64,000 bases of DNA from Capra hircus (Eukaryota; Chordata; Mammalia; Artiodactyla; Bovidae): NCBI RefSeq assembly GCF_001704415.2, contig NC_030836.1, forward strand, positions 28,060,001-28,124,000, given 5' to 3'. Shown piece by piece: positions 1 to 11,267 of the stretch (position 1 is its first letter; each line of letters begins with the position of its first letter). A program made the translations under genes and the position numbers. Below the pieces are notes generated by a model. The model saw only the letters and a program-made list of their open reading frames with translations, was not told the DNA's origin and ran no database searches.

Positions 1-1170
1 GGAGGGGGCCAGGCCATCTGCGCAGAGGCAAATGGAGGCCGTGTCTCCCCTAAAAAAGTTCCTCTCTGGCGTCCAGGAGTTCTCTTAGCATCAAATATTT
101 TGGGAAGGACCAGCCCAGGTCAGTCTGAGTCAGGGAGAGAAGGGGATGGGTCCTCTCTAGATTTCCCCCCATAATTTAGAGAATACCTGGACCATCTGGA
201 GGGAATCCTTATTGGATCTGAGTTCTAACGGGATGCCCTGGCGCAGGCTCCTTTGTGAGGGTCACAGGCAGTATTGGGGAGGAGGGGTGACACATGTTTC
301 TACTTGGTGCTCCATGTAAAGGACCTGGCTGGAGTCCTCCCACAGATGAGGCTCCACGTTTCATGTGCTCACCCCTTACGTGTCCTCCTGGTCTCCCCAC
401 GCCCCACCCAGCCTGGCCAGTGATAGCACAGGCATGGCAAGGTCTTGCTGTCTGCGGTGCCAGGGCGATTGGACGTCCGAGGCTGAGTTGTGCAAGGATT
501 ATTCCTGGCCTCTTCCCTCCTCCAGTCCTGCTTGCTTTCCAGGAAGCAGGGGGTCTGGGGGTGTCTCTGTTAGGCCAGGAGGCAGAGGGTCTCCAAGTAG
601 AGAGTTAAGACAGATGGGGAGCCAGAGAGACCTGGGGATCTGAGTGATCCCACTGGCTTCCTGGACACTGGCTAGACAGATTTCCTGGAACCTGGAGTTG
701 CTCACACTTTAAAGATTATTCAGAACTTGCTGGTTGGGGCTGACAAGCCCAGCTGTCACATCAGGGTTGCCCAGAGGTCAGTATCCTCTGGAGCCCAGGT
801 CACTTGCTTGGGCCAAGCCTCCCCCTGGGGCTGTAGGAGTTGATGGACAGAATCAGCCCAGACCTGCCTCAGGAGGAAAGGAGTTGAGAGCCTGGGATAT
901 AGACATGGGATTCGGTCAAGTGTGATTCTAGGAATATGTTAAACAGGCCCAATTTGTACAAATCCGTTTAGAAATATTCCTTCAAATTCTTCCCAGAGGT
1001 TGACCTGCCGTCACATAGAACAAATGTCTTTCCTTTTCTGTGTTTATCAGGCTGGTGTGCCTGAGATTTTCTTGTATTTGTCCGCAGATCCCCAGAGTCC
1101 AGTCCCTCCTTAATTTACCCCAGTGCCAGACAGATTAAGCTTGTATGTGTTGTAAACAGTGAGAAATTAT
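1..1170. other. unique sequence, no gene seen
   Basis: Repeat-poor stretch. Short open frames on both strands lack splice-site context or recognisable domains. I see no gene, RNA or clear repeat here. Confidence 0.5.
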
Positions 1171-1171
1171 A

Positions 1172-1376
1172 AAATGGGCCGACCTGGGTTTGAATTCTGA
1201 CTGGCCACTTATCCAGTGAATAGCCTTCTTTCCTCATCTATTAAATGGAGGTAATAATAACAGCCACTGTCTTAAACAACAGGTCTTGAGAGAGTAGTTC
1301 TGAAGATTAAATGAGATGACCTGAGGGAAAGTATCTGGATAACATAGGTGCTCAATGGATGTTTGTTGAATGTTTT
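1172..1376 (+). mobile_element. MIR SINE
   Basis: Has the MIR order: a 'gggtttgaattctgactgg' stretch, then a 'cctcatctattaaatgg' core, then 'attaaatgagatgac', ending in 'tgctcaatggatgtttgttg'. Old and diverged. Confidence 0.75.
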
Positions 1377-1944
1377 GGGCACATAACTTTTGTACAAAAC
1401 AAATCATGTATTTCCTTTACTGAGAAATCCAACTTGCCAGCCTAGGGACCACTGCAGAGATTAAAGAAGGAAACAGCAATTTCGATCTCTAATCCCCTAT
1501 AACAATCACGGGAGGTTTTCTTGAACTCTTAAGAAAAACAAATCCACAGTTTTCCAGGGAAGAATTTTATTTTTAGAGCAATTCATTTCTCTGAACTCAC
1601 ATGTACCCTTAAAACAAGATGCCTGAGTTTGGGCTGACCAAACTAGAAAGACCCAGCAAAAGACCACTATCCTGAATGGTGGAGGCCTGGTCTATGAATT
1701 ACCCAAATCCAACTCATTTCCCCACTTGGGACATTTCCCCATTTGGAGCTGTTGTTGCTGGGGAACTGCTGTTGTCGTGGCTGCTCCGTGGGAAGTTTGG
1801 CCTCATCCCTTTTCCCATCTCGGGTCCCACTGTTCAGCTTGTCAAATGAGAGAATCTCCAAGTACCTTCAGTTGGCAGGAGGAGCTTTCTGCTAGCTTCA
1901 AACAAGGGGCTGTTACAGCACAGGCTTTGGGAGTCATATCAAAC
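1377..1944. other. unique sequence, no gene seen
   Basis: AT-balanced sequence with a GTTG/CTG-rich patch near 1745-1790. Nothing recognisable as a gene or a known repeat. Confidence 0.45.
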
Positions 1945-2330
1945 TGGGTTTGAAAACTGCCTCTGCCAGCTGTTAAGCTGTGTGACCTTGGGCTGCATGT
2001 GTGCATACTCAGTTGCTATGTCATGTCCAACTCTTCGCAACCCCATGGACTGTAGCCCTCCAGGGTTCTCTGTCCATGGGATTCTCCAGGCAAGAATAGT
2101 GGAGTGGGTTGCCATGCTCTCCTCCAGGGGATCTTCCAGACCTAGGGATGGAACCACGTCTCCTGTATTCCAGGCAGGTTCTTCACCACCCCGCCACTGG
2201 GGAGTGATCTTGGGCTAGATGCTTCCTATTCAGCACCTCAGTTCCTCGTCTGTGAAATGGGACTGTGATGTTTATCCCACAGCATCGTTGCCAGGTTAAG
2301 GGGGAAGAACACTTGTAGGAGCTCGCTGCC
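1945..2330 (+). mobile_element. MIR SINE split by a Bov-tA
   Basis: The left half (1945-1994) carries the MIR core 'tgtgaccttgggct'. The right half (2204-2330) resumes with the same words and continues into 'cctcgtctgtgaaatggg'. The Bov-tA at 1995-2203 separates them. Confidence 0.75.
1995..2203 (-). mobile_element. Bov-tA SINE
   Basis: Antisense copy reading from the Bov-A tail ('tcatgtccaactcttcgcaa') to a degraded tRNA-like head. Direct repeats of 12/13 identity, 'gtgaccttgggct' at 1982-1994 and 'gtgatcttgggct' at 2204-2216, mark the target-site duplication inside the MIR. Confidence 0.93.
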
Positions 2331-2380
2331 ATGGCCAGCACACAACAATCTCTGAACATGTGGCATCATTATTTATCTCC

Positions 2381-2692
2381 ACAGTCAGACCTCAGAAAGC
2401 GTGGGTTCCTCATATGTGGATTCAACCAACCTCTGATCAAAAATATTCCCTCCCCCAAGTACAGAAGCTTATAAAGAGCAAACCTGAATTTGCTGCACTC
2501 CAGCAGCTATTTAGATGGCATTTACATGGTATTAGATATTGTAAATCCTCTAGAGACGATTTAAGGTATATAGGTACATGTGCATAGGGTATATACAACG
2601 ATTATTCCATGGTATATAAAAGACTTGAGCAACCACGGATTTGAGTGTCCTTGGAGGCCCTGGATTCAATCACCAGGGGATACCGAGGGATG
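2381..2692. mobile_element. Tigger/MER2-like DNA transposon
   Basis: Contains 'tgtggattcaaccaacctc' near the left end, 'tctagagacgatttaaggta' centrally, and 'ggggataccgagggatg' at the right end. This is the pattern of nonautonomous mariner/Tigger elements. An open frame of 75 codons across it is incidental. Confidence 0.7.
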
Positions 2693-2699
2693 TACTAGT

Positions 2700-2852
2700 G
2701 CTTGGTGATCATGCAGCATCCCTGGAGTGTTAAAGCACAGATTGCCCGAGCTGCAGAGTCCCTGACTCAGGTCTGAGATGGGGCCTGAGGATTCCCATTT
2801 CTCATCAATTCCCAAATGACAGGATCACATTTTGAAAAGTACAGGCTTTACC
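2700..2852. mobile_element. MER5A-like hAT fragment
   Basis: Diverged match to the MER5 pattern: a 'tgcagagtccctgactcagg' block, then 'cctgaggattcccatttctc'. Boundaries approximate. Confidence 0.4.
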
Positions 2853-2858
2853 ATCCAA

Positions 2859-3070
2859 GGGCTTCCCTGTTGGCTTGGTGGTAAAGAACCCGCTTGCTAA
2901 TGTAGGAGATGCGGGTTCAGTCCCTGCATCAGGAAGATCCCCTGGAGAAGGGAATGGCAATCCACTCCAGTATTCTTGCCTGGGAAATGACATAGACAGA
3001 TGAACCTGGTTTGGGCTACAGTCCATGGGGTCAAAGGAAGAGTCATACACTAGTTATCGACTAAGCAACA
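2859..3070 (+). mobile_element. Bov-tA SINE
   Basis: Full-length. Starts 'gggcttccctgttggcttgg', passes 'tccactccagtattcttgcc', and ends in a diverged Bov-A tail ('gactaagcaacaacaa'). Confidence 0.92.
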
Positions 3071-3194
3071 ACAAATGCTATCCAAAGTAAGGAAAATAGT
3101 TAACCATAATCCATTAAATTTGCACCTTACAGATATCCAACCTAGTTTACAAAAGTTTCCAAGTGGGTTTAGAGGTCTGAATGATCTAGACACA

Positions 3195-3382
3195 TGCTGT
3201 CCAGTAGAACTTTCTGCAGTGAGAGTTATGTTCTATATCTGTGCTGGCCAATTTAGTAGCCACCAGCCACATCCAGTGACTGAAAACTTGAAATGCGGCT
3301 GGTACAACCGAGGAACTGAATTTTATATTTACGTTTGAATAACCATGTGTGGCCAATGACCGCCATATTGGACTGAGCAGAC
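3195..3382. mobile_element. hAT-Charlie-type nonautonomous element
   Basis: Carries 'ccagtagaactttctgcagt' at the left, a central 'gtagccaccagccacat', and 'ggccaatgaccgccatattg' at the right. A second relative lies at 35995-36160. Confidence 0.6.
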
Positions 3383-3398
3383 TGGTCTCATAGAGCTT

Positions 3399-3621
3399 GT
3401 GCTGTGCGCTTAGTCACTCAGTTATGTCCAATTCTTTATGGACCCATGGGCTGTAGCCCACCAGGCTCCTCTGTCCATGGGATTCTCCAGGCAAGAATAC
3501 TGGAGTGGGTTGTCATTCCCTTCTCCAGGAGAGCTTCCTGACTCAGGGATAGAACCTGTGTCTCCTATCTCTTCTGCACTGCAGGTGGATTTTTTAGTTG
3601 CTGAGCCATCAGGAAAGCCAG
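3399..3621 (-). mobile_element. Bov-tA SINE
   Basis: Antisense full-length copy with a slightly expanded head. A perfect 9-bp TSD 'atagagctt' flanks it at 3390-3398 and 3622-3630. Confidence 0.94.
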
Positions 3622-3630
3622 ATAGAGCTT

Positions 3631-4072
3631 AGTGAGGGCAAACTTCCTGTTACCAGGGAAAATACATAGTTCAGTGGGTGGCACCTCACGAACCAAGGCT
3701 AGGTTAAGACACAATATTACAGCCACCTCCTCCTTCAGTGAGTTCCCTCTACGTAAGGACCTTCTCTGGAGTCAAGTAATGAAACTTCTGCCTTCCTTTA
3801 TGTACATGAATATCTAGGTATATTGCTCTCTGGGGGAGACTGCGATAGTTGGAATATATGAAGGGTAAGGTTTGGACATCCAAGTAGAATGAATATGATG
3901 GATCTCTTAGGGACAATGTCAGCAGCAATACACCAGGGTCGTGACCCATATGTTATGGGGAGAGAAAACAATAAAGACATTTTCTGGAAGGAAATAGGAG
4001 CCAGAAGGCAGTATAATTTGTTCATGGTTAAGTTGGGAAAATGAAAGGGTCAGGTTGGAAGGGAAAAGGTTC
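3631..4072. other. unique sequence, no gene seen
   Basis: About 440 bp without a recognised repeat. Small antisense open frames lack supporting features. Confidence 0.45.
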
Positions 4073-4074
4073 TT

Positions 4075-4235
4075 GTTCAAAACTAGCTCTGCCACTGCCG
4101 AGTCATAGTGTCCTACATGAATTACGTAACCTCTCTAAGCCTGGGTCTCTCCATCTGGAAATGGGAATAATCGTGATACACAAGTACAGGGTTGTTTTGA
4201 GAATTAAATGAAACCATGGGGCTCATGTGCTTCAC
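4075..4235 (+). mobile_element. MIR SINE
   Basis: Shows 'tctccatctggaaatgggaa', then 'gggttgttttgagaattaaatg', shortened here by drift. The order of core words fits MIR in sense orientation. Confidence 0.65.
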
Positions 4236-4529
4236 ATGATGTACTTTTGAGATGGGAACTATTATTTTGTTCCATACACCACTGACCTCAGTCGTAGTTT
4301 CGGCAGCCAGTGGCTCCATGGGCTGTCCCATAAGGGCAGCATCAGGGTCAGACCCTGGGAGTCCTTCCCTGGGTGAGTGGATCGGTGAGGGGTGTCCCTT
4401 CCTTGGGTAGAGGTGACCCCTAAGCCTGTAGCCCTCCTCCCCGGGAGTGAGCCTTTACAACAACCATGATGGATAGTGGTGCGTGTTAGCGCCAAGACAC
4501 AAGAAATAGCATCACCAGAGAACCAACTT

Positions 4530-4705
4530 AAGCCTGGCCTGATTTAGTACAGAGAAAATGACAGCTGCTGTGCTCGGCTGGCTTCCACCCAGCAGAAGGC
4601 TATTTTTTGCAAATAAAATGGTAAGTTGCTAATCAGAAAGATAAATTAAGAAGCATTAAGATAATGATGGTCTAATCACCGTCCACACAGAGAATTGCTA
4701 GAGTG
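4530..4705. promoter_or_regulatory. possible conserved noncoding element
   Basis: Repeat-free block with clustered transcription-factor-like words: 'tgacagctg' (TALE half-site plus E-box), 'gcaaataaaatgg', 'gctaatcagaaagataa' (homeobox and GATA) and 'gataatgatggtctaatcac'. Inferred from texture only; conservation was not tested. Confidence 0.33.
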
Positions 4706-5060
4706 AATATCCAGGCTACCGAGTGCTTGAGCGCATTTGGTGATTATTTGTGTTATGAAGGGAATGATGGATTCCAGGCCTGTAATCCATCTATCTCAGG
4801 AAACCCACAAGACCAGCCTCCGTGGGGAGAGGACACCAGAGACTTCTGGAGGTCATTTGAGCCTCTGCCCATCCCCATCCCCAGATCTGAGCAGCCTCCC
4901 CCAGACCATCCCTCATTCATGGCTGTTTCACTACAGAGGTCCCTCATCTTCTGTGAGGGCACGTACTGGTCCAGCTTTTTAGGTAACCAATACTCTTCTT
5001 CTTGAAGACTGACCACATGGGGATCTGCTCTAGTTTGAGGGAAGTAGAAGAAGCCCCAAC
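4706..5060. other. unique sequence, no gene seen
   Basis: Overlapping open frames of up to 100 codons on both strands without coding texture agreement or splice sites. No known repeat seen. Confidence 0.4.
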
Positions 5061-5484
5061 TGGGAGTGAGTCAGCCACACAGCAAAAAATGGAATCCAGG
5101 CTTGCCCCTGTGCTTTCTGTAGGCTATTAGGCAGACACTCTGTCGCGTGAGCCTACAGTCTGGAGGGGGATCAAGATCATGGAGACTGTTGTTCCCCCTC
5201 TTCTTCAGCTGGGGACCCCAAGGCCTCGGGTGGGTAATAGGTCCAATAAATCAGAGACAGAGCCAAAGTTAGAACCCAAGATAGTGCTCCTACACATCTC
5301 TTCTACCTAGAAAAAGGCTCTCACACTAGTCAGAGAAAACCTTCCCCAGATTCCCAGTTTTCTCCTGAAATCCACTTGAGATAAGGTGTTGAGAAATGAA
5401 ACTGAAAAAAAATGAAGACCCAATTGTCTGGTCCATAGCCTTGACAGTTAGACTGAGGGGCTTGGATCTGATCTAATGTTTGGT
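5061..5484. other. unique sequence with a weak MIR remnant
   Basis: Near 5065-5150, 'agccacacagcaaaaaatgg' resembles antisense MIR, but divergence is high. The rest is unassigned. Confidence 0.3.
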
Positions 5485-6068
5485 TGCTAAGTTGTGTCTG
5501 ACTCTTTATGACCCCATGGACTGCAGCACACCAGGCTCCTCGGTCTTCTACTATCTGCTGGAGTCTGCTCAAACTCCTGTCCATTGAGTTGGTGATGCTG
5601 TCTGACCATCTCACCCTCTGTCACCTGCTTCTCCTTTGTTTTCAATCTTGCCCAGCATCAGGGTCCTTTCCAATGTAAAATTGGAGCCTCAGCTTTAGCA
5701 ACAGTCCTTCCAATGAATGTTTAAAGTTGATTTCCTTTAGGTAGACTGGTTTGATCTCCTTGCAGTCCAAGGGACTTTTCAAGAGTCTTCTCCAGCACCA
5801 TAAGTGGAAGGCATCAATTCTCCAGTGCTCAGCTTTCTTTGGTGATGGACAGGGAGGCCTGGCGTGCTGCGCTTCATGGAGTCGCAAAGAGTCGGACACG
5901 ACTGAGTGACTGAACTAAACCGAACTGAACAGCTTTCTTTACGGTCCAACTCTCACATCCGTACATGACTACTGGAAAAACCATAGCTTTGACTATACGG
6001 ACCTTTGTTGGCAAAGTGAAGTCTCTGCTTCTTAATATGCTGTCTAGGTTTGTCAGAGGGGCTATCAA
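5485..6068 (-). mobile_element. BovB LINE 3' fragment
   Basis: Antisense BovB. Reads from the 3' tail ('tctgactctttatgacccc') upstream through 'ctcagctttagcaacagtcc' and 'ggtccaactctcacatcc' to 'cttaatatgctgtctaggtt'. Interrupted at 5841-5930 by a sense BovB tail. The reverse transcriptase region is absent. Confidence 0.92.
5841..5930 (+). mobile_element. 90-bp BovB 3'-end insertion
   Basis: Begins 'ggtgatggacagggaggcc' and ends 'ctgaactaaaccgaactgaac', the extreme BovB 3' end. The 10-bp direct repeat 'agctttcttt' at 5831-5840 and 5931-5940 flanks it exactly, so this short piece was retroposed into the antisense BovB. Confidence 0.9.
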
Positions 6069-6069
6069 T

Positions 6070-6215
6070 CACTGAACTTCTCTGAAGCTTCAGGGTAGCC
6101 TCACTCAGATCCTCATCTGTAAAATGGGGATAATAAATGACTTAGCCCATAGGTTTGCAATGAGATGCTGATGAAAGGTTGCATTTAACATGCTGTGCTT
6201 GACCTCATCCTTCTT
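6070..6215 (+). mobile_element. MIR SINE
   Basis: Core 'cctcatctgtaaaatgggga' followed by 'taataaatgacttagccc' and a decayed 3' part. Confidence 0.65.
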
Positions 6216-6400
6216 CCTGGGGGTTAGTGCAGTGGTGGCAGTAGCAGTGGAGGCAGCAGCTCCACATAGTAGTAGTGCGGTCCTAGGCAGTGGGGTACCA
6301 GGGCCAGTGTGGGCCAGCTGGCAAGAGCTGACTGTTAATTTTTCAGGAATTTGGCAAGCCAAAAGCATAGCCATTATTAAAATTATGTAGGCTTCAATGA

Positions 6401-6609
6401 TAGGTTTCCCTGGTGGCTCAGATGGTAAAGTGTCTGTCTGCAATGCAGGAGACCCGAGTTCGATCCCTGGGTTGGGAAGGTCCCCTGGAGAAGGAAATGG
6501 CAGCCCACTCCAGTATTCTTGCCTGGAAAATCCCATGGATGGCGGAGCCTGGTAGGCTACCGTCCCTGGGGTCGCAAAGAGTCAGACACGACAGAGCGAC
6601 TTCACTTTC
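6401..6609 (+). mobile_element. Bov-tA SINE
   Basis: Full-length, from 'ggtttccctggtggctcag' to 'acgacagagcgacttcac'. Flanks 'aggcttcaat' (from 6389) and 'aggcttccat' (from 6610) form a near-perfect TSD. The tRNA-like head keeps a good B box ('gttcgatccctgg'). Confidence 0.94.
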
Positions 6610-6985
6610 AGGCTTCCATTAAATTATATTGAACACAAAGGTAATAAATACTCAAAGCTCATGGGTTCCTGGGCATTCTTCTACATTTTACTGTTATCTG
6701 AGCCCTTGAGGTTGTTGATGCCTATTGTGTCTGAATGGTGGAGTTGCTATTACATATGATGGCACACTACTTGCTCTTGCTCTGCATCTCTGCCCTTGTT
6801 GGGCCGCGTGGGAACATTATTCCAGACAGCAGTTTGTTGTTGAATAGTAGTCCACAGGTCCTGGGTGGGTCACGAGTGACCAGTGAGGCGTTGTGAGGGT
6901 CTGGTCGTGAGGATTAACAAGGGACCAATAGATAAGCCCCCATCTCAGTGTTGGGCACACAGAGTACGCTCAGTGTTTTTAAATT
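6610..6985. other. unique sequence, no gene seen
   Basis: No confident repeat or gene. A 'tgttgggcacacagagtacg' stretch near 6950 may be a MIR or L2 end. Confidence 0.35.
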
Positions 6986-6987
6986 GA

Positions 6988-7237
6988 TCAGTTAATTTTG
7001 TTTTGACACTGCTGGATCTTCACTGAGGCATGCTGGCTTTCTCTACGATTTTCTAGTTGTGGTGCATGGACTTCTCATTGCAGGGGCTTCTCTTAATACA
7101 GAGCAGTCTCAAGCTTGGTAGCTGTAGCTCTAGGGCTTAGTTGCCCCGCAGCATGTGGAACCTTCCTGGAGCAGGGATCAAACCTGTGTCCCCTGCATTG
7201 GCAGGCAGGTTCTTGTCCACTCGACCACCAGAGAAAA
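6988..7237 (-). mobile_element. CHR-type SINE, long form
   Basis: Antisense copy: 'actgctggatcttcactgag', 'ggctttctctacgattttc' and 'tttagttgccccgcagcatg' (approximate), then 'cattggcaggcaggttct' and 'gaccaccagagaaaa' at the head end. Confidence 0.85.
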
Positions 7238-7812
7238 CCTGCACATTCAGTGCACGATGGGTGAAACTGCAGAGACATGGAAGGAAGAAAGGAAGGAGAA
7301 AGAGCAGAGCTTGGGACAGGACACTGATGCTGACAGGTGGGTTAACATGCAGAGTCAGCACCTGAAAGGGATTTTAGTGTTCCACCAACTTGAATTTCTG
7401 AACACTTTATGTATCAACTGGGTTTTTTAAAAATCAAGTAATATCCTAAAGTTATTAGGAAGCTGTCACTGAAACATCTCCTGGTAAACAATTTTGTAGA
7501 GGAAAGAATCCTTCTGAAATAAAAATTTCTTCCCCTGAAACCAAAATTTTGTGTAAAAATGGATTTGGACTCAATTCCTTCAAAGTAAAGTTCATCAGAC
7601 TTCATAAAAGGATTGAGTCCAAGGTCCTAGTGTGTGCTGACCGACTGTGCCATCTTTTGCTGCCGGCTGAGGTTCTGGGAGCCCCTTTCCCCACGGCTCC
7701 CTGCCAGCCCCTGGGGCTGGGGGCGCCCTGGCCTGAGGGTGCTGCTGAGCCTCCCGCCTGGGTGACTACTCAGCTGGCTGCATAAGGGCCAGGGCAGTGC
7801 TTTGCAGTGTGT
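7238..7812. other. unique sequence, no gene seen
   Basis: AT-rich to about 7640, then GC-rich with CTGGGG runs. No repeat or gene assigned. Confidence 0.4.
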
Positions 7813-8057
7813 TTTCCTGCCCCCGGTGGCTCGGACAGTAAAGAATCCGCCTGCAGTGCAGGAGACCTGGGTTCAGTCTGTGGGTTGGGAAGATACCCTG
7901 GAGGAGGGCATGGCAACCCACTCCTGTATTCTTGGAAATATCCCTGGACAGAGGAATATGCCTGGAAATATGCCTGGAAAATCCCATGGACAGAGGAGCC
8001 TGGAGGGCTACAGTCGCAGGGTTGCAAAGAGTCAGACACGACTGAGCGACTAAACAT
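7813..8057 (+). mobile_element. Bov-tA SINE with internal duplication
   Basis: Starts 'ttcctgcccccggtggctc' and ends 'cgactgagcgactaaacatc'. It is longer than its relatives because the stretch 7933-7985 repeats 'cctggaaatatgcctgga' style units in the Bov-A body. Confidence 0.92.
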
Positions 8058-8455
8058 CCCTTCCTCTTTCCCCTCCAAGTTCCGTGTGAGCCGGGCTCAG
8101 GCTCCCTCTGGGAGGGACATCTGCTGCTGGAGCCCTTGGCCCTTTCCCGCTCAGGGGGCTGGCGTGGCTGTTTGGCCAGAGTTCCCAGGGGTGGCTTGGC
8201 CAGAATGCGTGGGGAAGGATGGTGCGTGTCGTAAGCGTCCAGCGGAGTACAGCTGGAGGTTCTTCTTGTTCCTTCCTGAAAGAGTGTCACCAACACTTTC
8301 ATCATGGATGTGGGTCCCCTCATGAGACCAGGCTCATGAGAGCTCAAGAGAGCATGCCCTTCTGAACCCTCTGCTGCCGAGCTGCTTGCCAGCAGGGGAT
8401 GCAGAGACCCTTTGCCTTGGGCCTTTCTCTCCCTTGGCCCCTCACCATTAACCAT
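8058..8455. other. unique GC-rich sequence
   Basis: A 229-codon open frame on the minus strand (7766-8455) crosses this block but begins in it and ends inside the neighbouring SINE, so it is not taken as a gene. Confidence 0.4.
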
Positions 8456-8620
8456 CTTACTGCATTAATCCTCATCATCACCGTATGAAGTGCATATTTT
8501 ACTATCCCATTTTATAGATGAGAAAACAGAGGCACAAGGAGACCATGTAGCTACTACGCAGTGGCATGGGGACTCTGTTCAGATCTGTCTGACCCCAGGG
8601 TCCAGGCCAATGTGGACACT
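8456..8620 (-). mobile_element. MIR SINE
   Basis: Antisense MIR: 'cattttatagatgagaaaac', 'agaggcacaaggagaccatg', with a decayed distal part. Confidence 0.7.
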
Positions 8621-9045
8621 GTAGCATTTAGGGAGTGACTAGTGGGAAAAGGAGAAGCAGCATCTCTTTGAGGGAGGATTCAAGTGGAGGCCCAGCCGAG
8701 GCACCCTGCATGCAGGCTACTCACCCACTCCCAGCTCCACCAAGCTGGCTGAGCATCTCTTGTGGGGTGACTTGGCAAAGACTACTCCCCAACCCTGCAC
8801 AGAGCCACTGGGGCTGCAGCCTGGGGAGAGGATGTGTTAGCAGCCAAATACTCTGGGGGTCCTTCTAGAAACAGAGCCCAGATCCCCCACCCGTGTTGGC
8901 AGGGAGGAAGGGGTCCTCAGGGTCTCATCAGATGTGGTAGTCACTCCCTCTCTGCTCTGTCCAAAGCCTTGGAATCTACAGGCAGAGAGCAACACGTGGC
9001 TTTGGGCTAGTTCCCAGCTAAGGAGGTGGGGTGGTAGGGAGGAGG
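8621..9045. other. unique GC-rich sequence
   Basis: No known repeat, splice-bounded frame or RNA gene recognised. Confidence 0.4.
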
Positions 9046-9215
9046 AATGGGGCTGGAAATTCCTGAAGACTTAGTCTTCTGAGGAACAAATGAATCTTCC
9101 TCCTCCCGGGTCTCCTCGGCAGCTGCCGCCGAGCTGCAGAATTTATCGAAGGCCTTCACGCGCTGTGACAGACTGCTAATGAGGGCGGCCAGGGCTTCTG
9201 CTTTCTTCAGTTACT
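9046..9215. promoter_or_regulatory. possible conserved noncoding element
   Basis: Repeat-free block whose core 'gcagaatttatcgaaggcc' and 'gtgacagactgctaatgagg' combine TALE (TGACAG) and homeobox (TAATGA) words. It is flanked by GC-rich 'cagctgccgccgagctgc', which has partial dyad symmetry. Confidence 0.35.
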
Positions 9216-9650
9216 AATTTGCCTGGGATTCTACCCCCGAGAGGGGGCAAGGGACTTGGAAGCCAGGAGGGCCCCCTAGAGCCCTGCAGCCTGTCAGCAG
9301 GGCTTGGCTTGAAAGGCCCCTGCCGAGGGCCACCCAGGGGGCTGCTCCCAGGTACCTGCCAGGGATATGAAACATGCCCTGGGATTAATGGGAACCAGAT
9401 GGGCTGGGCGGCCCCTCCACCTGGCCTCCACCGGAGAATGCTCAGATTTCTGGCATTGTGGTGAAGCTTTTCTGAGGATTTCTATAATACTGGTTTGGGG
9501 TGGGTTGGGTTTTTTTGTTGTTTGTTTTTGCTTCAGTCCCCATGCCCAGGAATGGAAGCTGGGACTTCTGGAGCTTTTTGTCCAAATGTAAACATGAGGT
9601 GTGTGAGGAAGGACATTTGAGATGGCTCAGTGTCATGGTCTCCACCCAGG
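9216..9650. other. unique sequence with a T-rich run
   Basis: A T/G-rich run near 9496-9530 could be the decayed tail of an old antisense retroposon. Otherwise unassigned. Confidence 0.35.
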
Positions 9651-9654
9651 TCTC

Positions 9655-9808
9655 CCCTTAGGGTCACTGGGGAGCTTTTAAAAACGACCTGGGCTTGAGC
9701 CCTACCCCAGATCACTGCGTAAAACCCTCCGGGGAAGGATTCCAGGTGTTTTATTTTAAAAGCTCCCCAGATGTTTCAACGAGCTGCCCAGGTTGGGAAC
9801 CAGTGAAC
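9655..9808. mobile_element. MER5-type hAT element
   Basis: 'cactggggagcttttaaaaa' at the left and 'attttaaaagctccccagat' at the right, with 'gaaccagtgaac' at the end, fit the MER5 group. Flanked by a short MIR/L2-like piece to about 9870. Confidence 0.65.
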
Positions 9809-9939
9809 TCTCCCTTTATAGAGGAGGGAAATGAGGCCCAGGTTGAGGAGGCGACCAGCTACTCTGTCTCCAGGCCCAGCTGAAAATGTGTTCTACCAGG
9901 CCACCGGGGTCCCTCTTCTGTGGCCCCATAACCTCTTGC

Positions 9940-10147
9940 TCCTTCCCTGATGGCTCTGCAGATAAAGAATCTCTCCTGCAATGCAGGAGACACAGATTCG
10001 ATCCCTGGGTTGGGAAGATCCCCTGGAGGAGGAAATGGCAACCCACTCTAGTATTCTTGCCTGGAAAATCCCATGGACAGAGGAACTTGGCCAGCTACAG
10101 TCCCTGGGGTTGCAAAGAGTTGGACACGACTGAGCGACTAAGCAAGG
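9940..10147 (+). mobile_element. Bov-tA SINE
   Basis: Full-length, 'tccttccctgatggctctgc' to 'acacgactgagcgactaagc'. Tail and body closely match the family pattern, so it is fairly young. Confidence 0.93.
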
Positions 10148-10281
10148 CAGGCAACTCCTCACTCCCAGAGCCTGTACTGAAGGTGTCTATGTCCCTCCCC
10201 TCCTCAGAACTGGGCATCAGCGCACCTCCTGCAGGACCTGTCCACCCAAGCTCCTCTGACTTGTCATAAGGGACCATACAA

Positions 10282-10452
10282 AGCCTTGCTGCTCAAAGTG
10301 TGGCCTGAGGACAAGCAGCACCAGGGCCATCTGGGAGGTTGTTAGAAACGCCTCTGCCAGTCTCAGCTCCCAACCCAGACCCACTGAACCTGCATTTGAG
10401 CAAGATCCTCAGGTGATTCATAAGCACCAGGAAGGTGGAGAAGCACTGGTGT
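10282..10452. mobile_element. MER5A-type hAT element
   Basis: Shows 'ctgctcaaagtgtggcctga', 'gaggttgttagaaacgcc' and 'cctcaggtgattcataagca', ending 'gagaagcactgg'. The order and spacing fit MER5A. Confidence 0.75.
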
Positions 10453-10930
10453 TTGTTCTTTAACGCCCACCCTCTGTGAGAGTCATGCGTGTCGAGATTT
10501 TGTGTCTCAACAGTAGAGTTGCCTTCTTCTTGAGAAAGGGGACTGTGGCTGTTGGGTCTCACACAGAGCACGGAACTCAGAGCACAGTCCTAGGCGCATA
10601 GCAGGTGCTTTTTTCCTGACCTGGAGCAATCGTGTGTGGACATCTCAGGAGAATGGACACAGAGTCCGGAGTCCATAGCAGCCAAGGGTCCTGTCACCCA
10701 GGGAAGACCTCTCAGCTGCCGGCTGGGAGCACCCCCCCAACCAGTGGAGCAAGCCCACTTCCCAGCCAGGCCAGCAGGGCAGGATGGAGCATCTCCTCCT
10801 CAGCCACCTCGGCCACTGGCCACTGTGTGACCTGGGTGGGTACTGCAGGTTGGTACTCCAGGTTCCTTTTCTCTGAAATAGAGGAGCTAGTATCTGCTCC
10901 TCAGACCTGCTGAGGTCACCTCGACTTTGG
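10453..10930. other. unique sequence, no gene seen
   Basis: Several overlapping short open frames on both strands, none with domain or splice support. A 'cgcatagcaggtgctttttt' stretch near 10596 may be a MIR tail. Confidence 0.4.
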
Positions 10931-10940
10931 GGCACCTGGT

Positions 10941-11162
10941 GAAAGTGTGAAAGTATTAGTTGTTCACTCATGTCTGACTCTTTGTGACCCCATGGATTGT
11001 AGCCCACCAGGCACCTCTGTCCGTGGGATTCTCCAGGTGAGAATACTGGAGTGGGTAGCCATTCCCTTCTCAGGGTATCTTCCCAAACCAGGGATCAAAC
11101 TCAGGTCTTCTGCCTTGCAGGCAGATTCTTTATTATCTGAGCCACCAGGGAAACCAGGGGGT
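10941..11162 (-). mobile_element. Bov-tA SINE
   Basis: Antisense, 'tcatgtctgactctttgtga' to 'tgagccaccagggaaacc'. Flanks share 'acctggt' at 10934-10940 and 11163-11169 as a short TSD. Confidence 0.93.
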
Positions 11163-11267
11163 ACCTGGTAGGCAGCCAGTAAATGGTTTGAATGAGAATT
11201 CAATGAGATAATCAGCATGAAAGCCCTTTGCCTCCTCCAGCCTGATTTATTTATAAGGCCATTTTCT